Source: Phycisphaerales bacterium | Lineage (GTDB): Bacteria; Planctomycetota; Phycisphaerae; Phycisphaerales; UBA5793 | Direction of reading: 5' to 3' | Assembly (NCBI GenBank): GCA_020852515.1 | Contig: JADZAS010000014.1 | Location: forward strand, 1 to 64,000 | DNA length: 64,000 bases | Shown here: in pieces, positions 17,125 through 25,604 of the stretch | How the letters are laid out: every line of letters starts with the position of its first letter | How positions within the stretch are numbered: position 1 is the stretch's first letter | Position numbers and translations under genes: made by a program | Notes under the pieces: model-generated | What the model was told of the DNA's origin: nothing | Databases searched by the model: none | What the model saw: the letters and a program-made list of their open reading frames with translations, nothing else

Positions 17125-18699
17125 ATGAACGTGCGTAATGCAGTATCTCTTACCCTCGCCGCCGCGCTGGCGACGACGGCGCCGAGCCGGGCGCAGGACT
17201 GGCCGATGTGGGGCCGCGATATCACCCGCAACATGGTCTCGAGCGCCACCGGACTCCCCACCGAGTTCAATGCGGGAGAATTCATCGGCGCTTCGGATCA
17301 GATCGACGCTTCGACCACCCAGAACATCAAGTGGATCGCCAAGCTGGGCTCACAGGCATACGGCAACCCGACCATCGCCAACGGCCGCGTCTACGTCGGC
17401 ACGAACAACGACTCGCCGCGCGATCCTCGCTTCAAGGGCGATCGCAGCGTGCTCTACTGCTTCGACGAGAAGACCGGCGAGATGATCTGGATGCTCAACT
17501 GCCCCAAGCTCGGCACGGGAAAGGTGAGCGACTGGGAGTATCTGGGAATCTGCTCCTCGCCGTCGATCGACGGCGACCGCGTCTATCTCGTGACCAACCT
17601 GTGTGAGGTCGTTTGCCTCGATGTGAATGGCATGGCCAACGGCAACGACGGGCCATTTCAGGACGAGGGCCAGCACATGGCCGGGCGCGGCAACCCACCC
17701 ATGGAAGTAAAGGACACGGACGCCGACATCATCTGGACGCTCAACATGATTGACGAGTGCGGCGTGTTCCCGCACAACATCACCTCGAGCAGCGTGCTTG
17801 TCGTCGGTGACTACCTCTGGGTGACCACGTCCAACGGCGTGGACTACGGGCACGTCGAAACGCCCTCGCCCATGGCACCAAGCCTCATCCTGGTTCGCAA
17901 GGCAAGCGGAGAACTGATCGCCGAAGAGGCCTCGGGCCTCAGCCAGCGCATCTTCCACTGCAACTGGAGTTCGCCGGCCTACCTCAAGAACGATTCCGCC
18001 GACCTGTGCGTCTTCGGCGGCCCCGACGGCTGGTGCTACGGCTTCTCGCCTGACCCGACGGTCGATGAAGACGGCTATCCCATCCTCAAGGAACTGTTCC
18101 GCTTTGACTGCAACCCGCCTGAGTATCGCACGCGCGATGGCAAGCCAATCAAATACGCCACGCGCGCGGGCCCGAGCGAGGTGCTCGCCACTCCCGTCGT
18201 CTACAACGGCCGCGTCTACACCGCGATCGGCCAGGACCCGGAACACGGCGAAGGCGCCGGCAATCTCGTGTGCTTTGATCCGACCAAGACCGGCGACATC
18301 ACGCAGAGCGGCAAGGTCTGGTCGTATCAGAAAATCGCCCGCTCGATTTCGACGCTGGCGATCCATGACGGCCTCGTGTTTGCGGCTGACTTCTCCGGCT
18401 TCGTCTACTGCCTCGATGCCGAAACCGGAGAGGAGTACTGGGTCCACGACACCAAGGGCCACATCTGGGCCTCGCCGCTTGTCGCCGACGGCAAAGTCTA
18501 CATCGGCAACGAAGACGGCTACATGACCATCCTCAGCGCCGGCAAGGAGTACAAGCTCATCAACGAGATCGACATGAAGTCGCCGGTCTATTCGAGCGCC
18601 GTCGCAGCCAACGGCACACTCTACGTCGCCACGCATACGCACCTCTTTGCCATCGCCAACACCGCCGCAGGAGCCGAGTCCAAGGAGCAGGCCCCGTGA
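17125..18699 (+). CDS. Exported PQQ-like beta-propeller protein
   Basis: The 524-residue product has a signal peptide (about 1-24, TAPSRA) and begins DWPMWGRDITRNM, a different opening from the tandem triplet. Blades include KTGEMIWM, ETGEEYWV and several YCF/VYC cysteine pairs (LYCFDEKT, VYCLDAET). Long insertions between blades (around residues 165-215, HMAGRGNPPMEVKD, and 300-345) make it larger than a BamB-type eight-blade propeller, closer in size to quinoprotein dehydrogenases, though I see no adjacent-cysteine disulphide ring or haem motif. Its stop overlaps the start of the DUF3311 gene, linking it to the symporter pair. Catalytic versus binding role cannot be decided here. Confidence 0.75.
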   Translation: MNVRNAVSLTLAAALATTAPSRAQDWPMWGRDITRNMVSSATGLPTEFNAGEFIGASDQIDASTTQNIKWIAKLGSQAYGNPTIANGRVYVGTNNDSPRDPRFKGDRSVLYCFDEKTGEMIWMLNCPKLGTGKVSDWEYLGICSSPSIDGDRVYLVTNLCEVVCLDVNGMANGNDGPFQDEGQHMAGRGNPPMEVKDTDADIIWTLNMIDECGVFPHNITSSSVLVVGDYLWVTTSNGVDYGHVETPSPMAPSLILVRKASGELIAEEASGLSQRIFHCNWSSPAYLKNDSADLCVFGGPDGWCYGFSPDPTVDEDGYPILKELFRFDCNPPEYRTRDGKPIKYATRAGPSEVLATPVVYNGRVYTAIGQDPEHGEGAGNLVCFDPTKTGDITQSGKVWSYQKIARSISTLAIHDGLVFAADFSGFVYCLDAETGEEYWVHDTKGHIWASPLVADGKVYIGNEDGYMTILSAGKEYKLINEIDMKSPVYSSAVAANGTLYVATHTHLFAIANTAAGAESKEQAP

Positions 18700-18968
18700 T
18701 GCCGGCGCGCCGCTCGAGTGCGTGGTGGGTGATCTGGGCGCTGGCGGCGGTGCTGTTCGTACTGCACCAGGACTTCTGGTTCTGGGATGACCGCACGCTG
18801 GTGCTGGGCTTTCTGCCCGTCGGGCTGGCGTATCACGTGGCCTACTCGGTCGCGGCGGCCCTGCTCTGGTTCGCGGCGGTCCGCTTCGCCTGGCCGCATC
18901 ACATCGAAGAATGGGCCGACGGGATCGAATCCGGTCCGAACCCACCCTCTCCGCGGATGAAGGCATGA
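18699..18968 (+). CDS. DUF3311 small membrane protein, symporter partner
   Basis: This protein of about 89 residues has two hydrophobic segments (WWVIWALAAVLFVLHQDFWFW and YHVAYSVAAALLWFAAVRFAW) and a short acidic tail. Small DUF3311 proteins are commonly encoded just before a sodium/solute symporter, as in the YhdT-PanF pair, and probably act as an accessory subunit. The ATG at 18699 overlaps the preceding stop (TGATG); a GTG at 18696 immediately before it is an alternative and both follow AAGGAG. Its stop overlaps the ATG of the symporter gene. Tight overlaps on both sides argue for coupled translation. Confidence 0.75.
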   Translation: MPARRSSAWWVIWALAAVLFVLHQDFWFWDDRTLVLGFLPVGLAYHVAYSVAAALLWFAAVRFAWPHHIEEWADGIESGPNPPSPRMKA

Positions 18969-20599
18969 TGCTCACCATGGCTCAGGCATCCCTGGTTCCT
19001 CTGTGGATCATCGCCGGCTACCTGGCGCTGCTGCTCGGGCTGGGCGTCGTATCGAGCAGGTTCTTCAAGGGAACCGCCGCCGACTACTTCGTCGTCTCCC
19101 GGTCAGTGGGCTCGTTCCTGCTGCTGATGAGCGTGTTTGGCACCACGATGACCGGCTTTGCGCTGGTCGGATCGACGGGCGAGTCGTTCGCCAAGGGCAT
19201 CGGCGTATACGGCCTGATGGCCTCGTGGAGCGGCCTCATTCATTCCGCCGTGTTTTTCCTCATCGGCATCCGCCTCTGGGCGGTGGGGAAGCGCTACGGC
19301 TACGTCACCCAGTGCGAGTACTTCCGCGATCGATTCGATTCGCCGGCCCTGGGCTACATTCTCTTTGCGATCCTCGTGCTGCTGCTCATTCCGTACCTGC
19401 TTGTGGGCGTCATTGCATCGGGCCGCTTCATGCAGGCGACCACAGCCGGCATGTTTCCCGAAACCTTCGTCATGACGCTGCCCAATGGCAACCCGCATCC
19501 GCTGACGGGTTCGCTGCCGCTGTGGCTCGGATCGCTGGTGGTCTGTCTCGTCGTGCTCGGCTATGTGTTCTTCGGCGGCCTGCGCGGCGCCGTCTGGGCC
19601 AACACGTTTCAAACGATCGTGTTCATGATCACCGGCGTGGTGGCGTTCTACCTCATCGCGCAGAAGTTCGGCGGAATGCAGGCGGCGTCGGCGAAACTGC
19701 TCGAGTCCACCAGCGCCGAACGCGCTGCGCGCGGTTCGCAGATCGGCCAGGCGCAGTTCTTCACCTACTGCTTTGTACCTCTGTCGGTGGGCATGTTCCC
19801 GCACCTGTTTCAGCACTGGCTCACGGCGCGCAGCGCACGGAGCTTTCGCCTCACCGTCGTTGCCCACCCGGTGTTCATTGCCATCGTCTGGATGCCGTGC
19901 ATCCTCATTGGCATGTGGGCGGCGGGCCTCTTTGCCGACGGCGGGCTGCGCCTGCCCAAGAATCCCGACGGCACGCCGATCTCCAACGCCGTGCTCGGCG
20001 CCGTCATCAACCAGCTCGTGCACTCCAACGTATTGAGCGGGCTTGTCGGCGCCGGCGTGCTCGCCGCGATCATGTCATCGCTCGATTCGCAGTTCATGTG
20101 CATCGGCACGATGTTCACCAACGACATCGTCCTGCGCACCTGCGGCCGCGACCGCTTCAACGACCGGCAGAAGGTGTGGATCAGCCGCGTCTTCATTCTC
20201 GCGATCGTCGGCGTCACCTATGGCCTGGCGGTGTACATGATGGGCGACGACCGCCGTTCGCAGAGCGTGTTCGCGCTGGGCGTGTGGTGCTTCTCGGGGT
20301 TTGCATCGCTGTTTCCGCTGGTGTTCGCCGCGGTGTATTGGCGGCGCACGACCCGGGCCGGGGCGCTGGCGAGCGTTCTCGTCGCCGCCGCGGTGTGGGC
20401 CGTGCTCTTCTATCGCGACATTTTCGCCGAGAAGGCGCCGGGCTCGGAAGACGAAAAGCTGATTCTTGGAATGATGCCCGTCACCTTCATCTTCGCCGCT
20501 TCCGCGATCACGCTCATCGTGGTTTCGCTCATCAGCCGCCCGCTCTCCGAGGCAACCGTCCGCAAGTTCTTTGATCCGGATGCGGGAGACCGTCGATGA
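18965..20599 (+). CDS. Sodium:solute symporter (SSS) family protein
   Basis: This 544-residue inner-membrane protein has about 13 hydrophobic segments and the SSS/PanF/PutP layout. Motifs include DYFVVSRSVGSFLLLMSVFGTT in the first broken helix, the conserved YVFFGGLRGAVWANTFQ loop, and VGAGVLAAIMSSLDSQFMC in the sodium-site helix. It should import an organic anion with sodium. ATG 18965 overlaps the DUF3311 stop by four bases and its own stop overlaps the next ATG, placing it in one translation-coupled string with the carboxylate-activating enzyme. That context suggests an aromatic or other carboxylic acid as substrate; family members also carry sugars, proline and pantothenate, so the substrate is open. 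Confidence 0.85.
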   Translation: MMLTMAQASLVPLWIIAGYLALLLGLGVVSSRFFKGTAADYFVVSRSVGSFLLLMSVFGTTMTGFALVGSTGESFAKGIGVYGLMASWSGLIHSAVFFLIGIRLWAVGKRYGYVTQCEYFRDRFDSPALGYILFAILVLLLIPYLLVGVIASGRFMQATTAGMFPETFVMTLPNGNPHPLTGSLPLWLGSLVVCLVVLGYVFFGGLRGAVWANTFQTIVFMITGVVAFYLIAQKFGGMQAASAKLLESTSAERAARGSQIGQAQFFTYCFVPLSVGMFPHLFQHWLTARSARSFRLTVVAHPVFIAIVWMPCILIGMWAAGLFADGGLRLPKNPDGTPISNAVLGAVINQLVHSNVLSGLVGAGVLAAIMSSLDSQFMCIGTMFTNDIVLRTCGRDRFNDRQKVWISRVFILAIVGVTYGLAVYMMGDDRRSQSVFALGVWCFSGFASLFPLVFAAVYWRRTTRAGALASVLVAAAVWAVLFYRDIFAEKAPGSEDEKLILGMMPVTFIFAASAITLIVVSLISRPLSEATVRKFFDPDAGDRR

Positions 20600-21675
20600 C
20601 CGCGGCGACCGACTCTGCACCTCAAAGCGCCCGCGAAGCGCTCAACGCGCATCTGCGCGAGATCATCAGGTGGCACTTCTCGCCCGAGACCGGCACGCCG
20701 TTCTGGCTCGACTGGGCGCGCCAGGCCGGGTGGAATCCGATCGACAAGATCCAGACCACGGACGATCTCGTGCGCTTCCCCAACTTCGCCGATGAATCGC
20801 TGCGCAACGAGCCGCTCGAGCGCTGGATCCCTGCGGCGTACAAGGGCCGGCCGTTCACGATCTTCGAAACCGGCGGCACGACCGGCATGCCCAAGCAGCG
20901 CATCGGCTGGGATGACTACAAGATCGACTACGAGCAATTCTCCGCCACGCTCGCCGACGCCGACTTTCCGCGCAACGGCTACTGGCTCATGATGGGCCCG
21001 ACCGGCCCGCGGCGCCTGCGCCTGGCCATCGAACACCTCGCCAACTTCCGCGGCTGCTCGTGCTTTTTCGTTGATCTCGACCCGCGCTGGGTTAAAAAGC
21101 TGATCGCGAGCAAGCAGTTCGACCAGGCCAAGGCTTACATGGAGCACGTGGTCGATCAGGCCGTCACCATCCTCACTCACCGCCGCGTCGATGCGCTGTT
21201 CACCACGCCCAAACTGCTCGAAGCGCTGGCGGAGAAGATCTCGATTCCGGATTGCGGAATCAAAGGAGTCTTCTGCGGCGGCACGACCATGGAGCCGCAG
21301 TACACGCGATTCCTCATCGAGGAAGTTCTAGAGGGTCGAACGAAGTTCGTGCCGACCTACGGCAACACGCTCATGGGCCTCGCGTGCCACAAGCCGCTCA
21401 CACCGGCGGACCGGTATTCGATCACCTACTACGCCCCGCAGCCTCGCGCCATGCTGCGCGTCGTCGATCCGGAGCAGCCAGAGGGCGCGGTGGAGTATGA
21501 CCAGTGGGGCCGCGTGGAACTGACGACGCTCACACGCGAGTTCTTCATGCCGCGCTTCCTCGAGCGCGATGAAGCCATCCGCCGGCCGCCCTGCGAGCAG
21601 TTCGCGTGGGATGGCGTCGGCGAGGTCCGGCCGTTCGGCGCCAGCAAGACGACGATTGTGGAAGGTGTCTATTGA
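20596..21675 (+). CDS. Adenylate-forming carboxylate-activating enzyme, EhpF/LuxE-like
   Basis: The 359-residue product belongs to the short ANL-type enzymes related to EhpF of Pantoea griseoluteic acid (phenazine) synthesis and to LuxE. The ATP-phosphate loop is ETGGTTGMPK (residues 91-100). VFCGGTTMEPQ (around 224-234) and FVPTYGNTLMG (around 251-261) match the second adenylate-binding region. It lacks the long N-terminal part of CoA ligases. EhpF activates a carboxylate that EhpG, an aldehyde-dehydrogenase-fold enzyme, then reduces; here the next gene, overlapping by four bases, encodes exactly such a protein. I infer that the pair converts a carboxylic acid to an aldehyde. The substrate is unknown. 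No luciferase genes are present, so bioluminescence is not supported. Confidence 0.75.
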   Translation: MTAATDSAPQSAREALNAHLREIIRWHFSPETGTPFWLDWARQAGWNPIDKIQTTDDLVRFPNFADESLRNEPLERWIPAAYKGRPFTIFETGGTTGMPKQRIGWDDYKIDYEQFSATLADADFPRNGYWLMMGPTGPRRLRLAIEHLANFRGCSCFFVDLDPRWVKKLIASKQFDQAKAYMEHVVDQAVTILTHRRVDALFTTPKLLEALAEKISIPDCGIKGVFCGGTTMEPQYTRFLIEEVLEGRTKFVPTYGNTLMGLACHKPLTPADRYSITYYAPQPRAMLRVVDPEQPEGAVEYDQWGRVELTTLTREFFMPRFLERDEAIRRPPCEQFAWDGVGEVRPFGASKTTIVEGVY

Positions 21676-23096
21676 CTCTGCCGCACTTTCCCATCCTGCG
21701 CTGGGGCGAACCCTACGAGAGCCTCGACGTTGACACCGTCGTGCACTTTGCCACGGGTGAAGAACTCTGCCAGGTCTCGCAGGCGAACCCGGGCTTGATC
21801 TCGCGCGACATGCGCCAGGCGCACCAGGCGCGCGAAGCGCTGCGGGCCATTCCCTGCGAGCAGTTGTGCCGCATTCTCAGCAGGGCCGCTGATCTCTTCA
21901 CAACTGCGCATCTCCCGATGGGCAGTGGCACGCAATCGCCCGACGATTTCGTGCGCTGCCAGAGCGCGACCACCGGTCTGCCCGAGCACATGTGCCGCTT
22001 CAACATGAGCAAGCTGCACCACGTGCTCACCAACCTCGACGCGATCCTCAACTCACTGACGCGCGGGCTCGACCGCTCCATCATGACGCGAGGCTACGGC
22101 TTCGAGGGCGACGTCATGCGGAGCATGCAGGCGAATTCGCCCGTGCTGGGCATGGTGCTGCCCTCCAATTCGCCCGGCACGCACGGCCTCTGGCTGCCCG
22201 TGCCGGCGCTGCAGATCGGCCTCGTGCTCAAGCCCGGGCCGCTTGAGCCGTGGACGCCTTTCCGCATGGCTCAGGCGTTCTTCGAAGCCGGCCTGCCGCG
22301 CGAATCGATCGGACTTTATCCGGGCGGCGCCGAAGTCGGCATGGCCGTCGTCAGCCACGTGTCGCGCACCATGATCTTCGGCAGCAAGGCCACCGTCGAG
22401 CAGTATCGCGGCAACCCGGCGGTGCAGGTGCACGGCCCGGGCTTCAGCAAGATCATCATCGGCGACGATTGCGTCGATCAGTGGGAGCGGCACCTCGATC
22501 TCATGGTGGACAGCATCCTGCTCAATGGCGGGCGAGGCTGCATCAACTGCTCGGGCATCTGGGTCTCGCGTCATGCGCGCGACATCGCCGAAGCCCTGGC
22601 GCAGCGCCTCGGCCCCATTGCCCCCCTGCCGCCCGCCGATCCGGCCGCGCCGCTCGCCGCGTTCACAATCGCCGCGCAGGCCGAGGGCATCAACGCGATG
22701 ATCGAGCAGGGCCTTGCGGAAAGCGGCGTGGAAGACGTAACGGCGCGGCACCGCGACGGCGACCGCCTGGTGGACGGCCAGCGGTGCGCCTACCTTCGAC
22801 CGACCATCATCCACTGCGATTCTCCGAAGCGAGCGCTGGCCAACACGGAGTTCATGTTCCCCTTCGCCAGCGTGGTCCAATGCCCGCAGAGCGAGATGCT
22901 CGCCGCCATCGGCGACACGCTGGTCGCCACGGTCATCAGCGAAGACGAGTCGTTCCGCCGGGCGGCCGTGGACGCCACGAACATCGACCGTCTCAATCTC
23001 GGGGCCGTGCCCACGACCCGTCTCAACTGGCTCCAGCCGCACGAAGGCAACATCATCAGTTTCCTGTACCGCGAACGCGCGCTGCAGATCGGATAG
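21672..23096 (+). CDS. Aldehyde-dehydrogenase-fold acyl reductase (EhpG/LuxC-like)
   Basis: The 474-residue product starts at TTG 21672, which overlaps the preceding stop and follows GGAAGG. It has the aldehyde dehydrogenase superfamily layout: LPSNSPGTHG (164-173), GLVLKPGPLEPW (183-194), FGSKATVEQY (236-245) and the nucleophile C290 in GGRGCINCSGIW. The general-base glutamate motif ELGGK of true dehydrogenases is replaced by HGPGFSK (254-260). That fits an enzyme that reduces an activated acyl group rather than hydrolysing a thioester, as in LuxC and EhpG. Coupled to the EhpF-like gene, it should make an aldehyde from a carboxylate with NAD(P)H. The following iron alcohol dehydrogenase could take the aldehyde to an alcohol. 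Confidence 0.75.
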   Translation: MTLPHFPILRWGEPYESLDVDTVVHFATGEELCQVSQANPGLISRDMRQAHQAREALRAIPCEQLCRILSRAADLFTTAHLPMGSGTQSPDDFVRCQSATTGLPEHMCRFNMSKLHHVLTNLDAILNSLTRGLDRSIMTRGYGFEGDVMRSMQANSPVLGMVLPSNSPGTHGLWLPVPALQIGLVLKPGPLEPWTPFRMAQAFFEAGLPRESIGLYPGGAEVGMAVVSHVSRTMIFGSKATVEQYRGNPAVQVHGPGFSKIIIGDDCVDQWERHLDLMVDSILLNGGRGCINCSGIWVSRHARDIAEALAQRLGPIAPLPPADPAAPLAAFTIAAQAEGINAMIEQGLAESGVEDVTARHRDGDRLVDGQRCAYLRPTIIHCDSPKRALANTEFMFPFASVVQCPQSEMLAAIGDTLVATVISEDESFRRAAVDATNIDRLNLGAVPTTRLNWLQPHEGNIISFLYRERALQIG

Positions 23097-23115
23097 CGCG
23101 CTGCGCAACGCAATG

Positions 23116-23204
23116 GCCGCAAAGAAGCACAAAAGTCACAAAACAAGGCGGACGGAACAGTTCTCTCAAACATTCGTTCTGTGCCCTTTGAGCCTCTTTG
23201 CGGC
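23116..23204. repeat. Imperfect inverted repeat (MITE/REP-like), 28-base arms
   Basis: Left arm 23116-23143 (GCCGCAAAGAAGCACAAAAG...) pairs with right arm 23177-23204 (...CTTTGAGCCTCTTTGCGGC) with few mismatches and a 33-base loop. It fills the gap between the acyl reductase and alcohol dehydrogenase genes. Elements of this look are scattered in many planctomycete intergenic regions; at the RNA level it would form a strong hairpin that could lower downstream expression. Confidence 0.65.
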
Positions 23205-23216
23205 AATCCTCGACCC

Positions 23217-24368
23217 ATGATCTCTCGGCCTCCCGATCTTGAAAGTGCCACGACGACGCGCATCGTCTTCGGTCCCGGCTCGCTCGCGCACATCGGCTCG
23301 CTGGTGTGCGAGCACGGCGGATCGCGCGTGCTGCTTGTGACCGATCAGGGTCTCGTCCGCGCGGGGCACGCGGCACGGGCGCAGGAGATTCTCGACGCGG
23401 CGGGGCTTGAGGTCGCCGTGTTCGACCATGTGCGACCCAATCCGACGGACCGCGACGTGGAGGCGTGCCTCGCCGTCGCGCGGCAGCGCGGGATCAACTT
23501 CTTCGTCGCGCTCGGCGGCGGCAGCGCGATCGATGCCGCCAAGGGTTGCAACTTTCTGCTGACCAACGGCGGTTCGATGCGCGACTACAAGGGCCGCGGT
23601 AAGGTGAGCACGCCGCTGCTGCCGCTCATCGCCATCCCCACGACTGCCGGGACGGGAAGTGAGGTGCAGTCGTTCGCCCTCATCGCTGACGAGCACACGC
23701 ACATGAAGATGGCGTGCGGCGACGATTCGGCAGCACCCCGCGTGGCCATTCTCGATCCCGAACTGGCCACGACCCAGCCGCAATCAGTGATCGCCGCCAG
23801 CGGAGTCGACGCGATCGCACACGCCGTGGAATCCTGTGTTGCTACGAATGCCACTGATGAGTCGCGGTCGTTTGCAGCCGCGTCATTTGCTCGAAGCGCG
23901 CGGCATTTCGAGCGGGTGCTGATTGACGCTCGCGACGTGGAGGCCCAGGGCCAGATGCTGCTGGCGGCGAGCATGGCCGGCATCTCCATTGAAAAGAGCA
24001 TGCTCGGCATCGCCCACTCGATGGCCAATCCGCTCACCGCGCACTTCGGCGTGGTGCACGGCGTGGCGGTCGGTCTCATGCTGCCGCACGTGGTTGAATT
24101 CAACGCGGCCGAGTCGAGTGCGGCCGGGCACTACCGCCTCCTCGCAACCGCAGGTGGATTCGCGGACGGCGCCTCGGGCCTTGCAGCGGCCCTGCGGCGC
24201 TGGCAGAATGCCGGGAGAATGCCGGATTCACTCGAATCACTCGGCGTTCCGCGCGAATCCCTGCCCACGCTCGCCGGGGAGGCCGCCGCCCAGTGGACCG
24301 CCCGCTTCAATCCTCGAACAGCGACGGCCGCGGACTTGCTCCGCCTGTACGAACAGGCGTATCGATAG
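23217..24368 (+). CDS. Iron-containing (type III) alcohol dehydrogenase
   Basis: The 383-residue product matches the iron-dependent alcohol dehydrogenase family. The nucleotide-binding loop is GGGSAID (100-106), with PTTAGTGSE (141-149) after it. The four metal ligands are D198, H202 (DAIAH), H267 and H281 (VHG), at the spacing seen in FucO. The second histidine of the usual HxxxH motif is N271 here, as in some subgroups. It should interconvert an aldehyde and an alcohol with NAD(P)H, and after the EhpF-like/acyl-reductase pair it would complete reduction of an acid to an alcohol. Maleylacetate reductase-like activity is a possible alternative. ATG 23217 is preferred; an upstream GTG at 23181 would place the start inside the inverted repeat. 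No clear ribosome site is visible. Confidence 0.8.
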   Translation: MISRPPDLESATTTRIVFGPGSLAHIGSLVCEHGGSRVLLVTDQGLVRAGHAARAQEILDAAGLEVAVFDHVRPNPTDRDVEACLAVARQRGINFFVALGGGSAIDAAKGCNFLLTNGGSMRDYKGRGKVSTPLLPLIAIPTTAGTGSEVQSFALIADEHTHMKMACGDDSAAPRVAILDPELATTQPQSVIAASGVDAIAHAVESCVATNATDESRSFAAASFARSARHFERVLIDARDVEAQGQMLLAASMAGISIEKSMLGIAHSMANPLTAHFGVVHGVAVGLMLPHVVEFNAAESSAAGHYRLLATAGGFADGASGLAAALRRWQNAGRMPDSLESLGVPRESLPTLAGEAAAQWTARFNPRTATAADLLRLYEQAYR

Positions 24369-24392
24369 ATGTGCATCCCTACAGTTCTGGCA

Positions 24393-25595
24393 ATGACCGC
24401 AAAGACGCGACGCATCAGATGCGCGGCCCTGGTGAGCCTTTCCCTGCTCACCGGTATGGTGGCGTGCGATCGCTCCGATCCCCCGGGTGACGAAGCCGCT
24501 CCTTCATCGGCGCCGGCCGCGCCGTCGATTGACGCTCAGTGGCCGATGTTCCGCGGCAACCGCGCCCAGACCGGCGTGGCGGATGGATCGCTCTCTACTC
24601 CTCTCGAACTCAAATGGACCTTCAGGGCCAATGAGGCCATCACCTCTTCGCCGGTCGTGCGCGATGGCCGCGTCTACGTCGGCTCGGACGATGGTCATCT
24701 CTACGCCGTCGATCTCAAGACCGGCGAACTTGCCTGGAAGTTCGCGTCGGAGGACACGATCGAAGCGCCGCCGATGATTCTTGACGGCGTGGTCTATGTC
24801 GGCTCTTCTGACTTTCGCATGTATGCCGTGGATGCGGCCAGCGGTAAAGAGAAGTGGCGCTTCGAGGCAGATGAGAAGATCCTCAGCGGCGCCAATTGGA
24901 TCGAAGGCTCCGACGGCGCCAAACAGATCATCTTCGGCTGCTACGACAACAAACTGTATTGCCTCAATGCCGCCGACGGCGCCAAGGTCTGGGCATACGA
25001 GACGGACAACTACGTGAACGGCACGCCCGCGGTGGATGACGGCCGCATCGTCTTCGGCGGCTGCGACTCGTTTCTTCACGTGGTCAACGCTGCGGACGGC
25101 TCCATGCTCAAGCGCGTGCCGCTCGGCGAGGAGTGCTACGTGGCCGGCTCGGTCGCCATCGCCGGCGGCCACGCGTACTTCGGGCACTACGGCAACGCCT
25201 TCATCTGCGTCGATCTGGCCGATGGCCAAACGAAATGGACCTACGCCAGCCCCCGCTACCCGTTCTTCTCCGCGCCGGCCATCGGCGGAGACCGCGTCAT
25301 TTTCGGCGGGCGCGACAAGCAGGTGCACTGCGTAAACCGCAGCACCGGTGAAGCGATCTGGACGTTTCCCACGAATCGCCAGGTCGACTCTTCGCCCGTG
25401 CTCTGCGATGGAAAAGTGGTGATCGGCTCGGGCGACGGGCGGCTGTTTGTTCTCGATTCTGCAACGGGACACGAGTTGTGGTCGTATGACCTTGGGAAGT
25501 CGATCATTTCCTCGCCCGCCGTGGTCGATGGCGTGGTGCTGATCGGCTGCAATGACGGCGGCCTCTACGCCTTTGGGCGCGCTTCCGAGCCTTGA
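24393..25595 (+). CDS. Lipoprotein PQQ-like beta-propeller (BamB-like)
   Basis: The product is about 400 residues long. The N-terminus MTAKTRRIRCAALVSLSLL ends in the lipobox GMVAC, predicting a lipid-anchored protein, unlike the other propellers here, which have cleavable signals. After an acidic, Ala/Pro-rich linker the propeller begins WPMFRGNRAQTG. Its blades are very regular: VRDGRVYVGSDDGHLYAVDLKTGELAWKF, VDDGRIVFGGCDSFLHVV and VDGVVLIGCNDGGLYAF. This short, even repeat pattern is closest to BamB-type and PQQ_2 domains. An upstream ATG at 24369 directly after the previous stop is an alternative start. As a lipoprotein it could dock a soluble partner at a membrane. It separates the reductases from the radical SAM gene. 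Confidence 0.78.
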   Translation: MTAKTRRIRCAALVSLSLLTGMVACDRSDPPGDEAAPSSAPAAPSIDAQWPMFRGNRAQTGVADGSLSTPLELKWTFRANEAITSSPVVRDGRVYVGSDDGHLYAVDLKTGELAWKFASEDTIEAPPMILDGVVYVGSSDFRMYAVDAASGKEKWRFEADEKILSGANWIEGSDGAKQIIFGCYDNKLYCLNAADGAKVWAYETDNYVNGTPAVDDGRIVFGGCDSFLHVVNAADGSMLKRVPLGEECYVAGSVAIAGGHAYFGHYGNAFICVDLADGQTKWTYASPRYPFFSAPAIGGDRVIFGGRDKQVHCVNRSTGEAIWTFPTNRQVDSSPVLCDGKVVIGSGDGRLFVLDSATGHELWSYDLGKSIISSPAVVDGVVLIGCNDGGLYAFGRASEP

Positions 25596-25604
25596 CGAAC
25601 TGAC

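Noticed and set aside
23181-23216. GTG 23181 as start of the iron alcohol dehydrogenase
   Set aside because: It would place the first codons inside the right arm of an inverted repeat, and the family N-terminus begins near ATG 23217.
20596-24368. Bioluminescence (lux) operon
   Set aside because: LuxE-like and LuxC-like proteins are present, but no luciferase alpha or beta subunit or luxD gene is found; the EhpF-EhpG comparison fits better.
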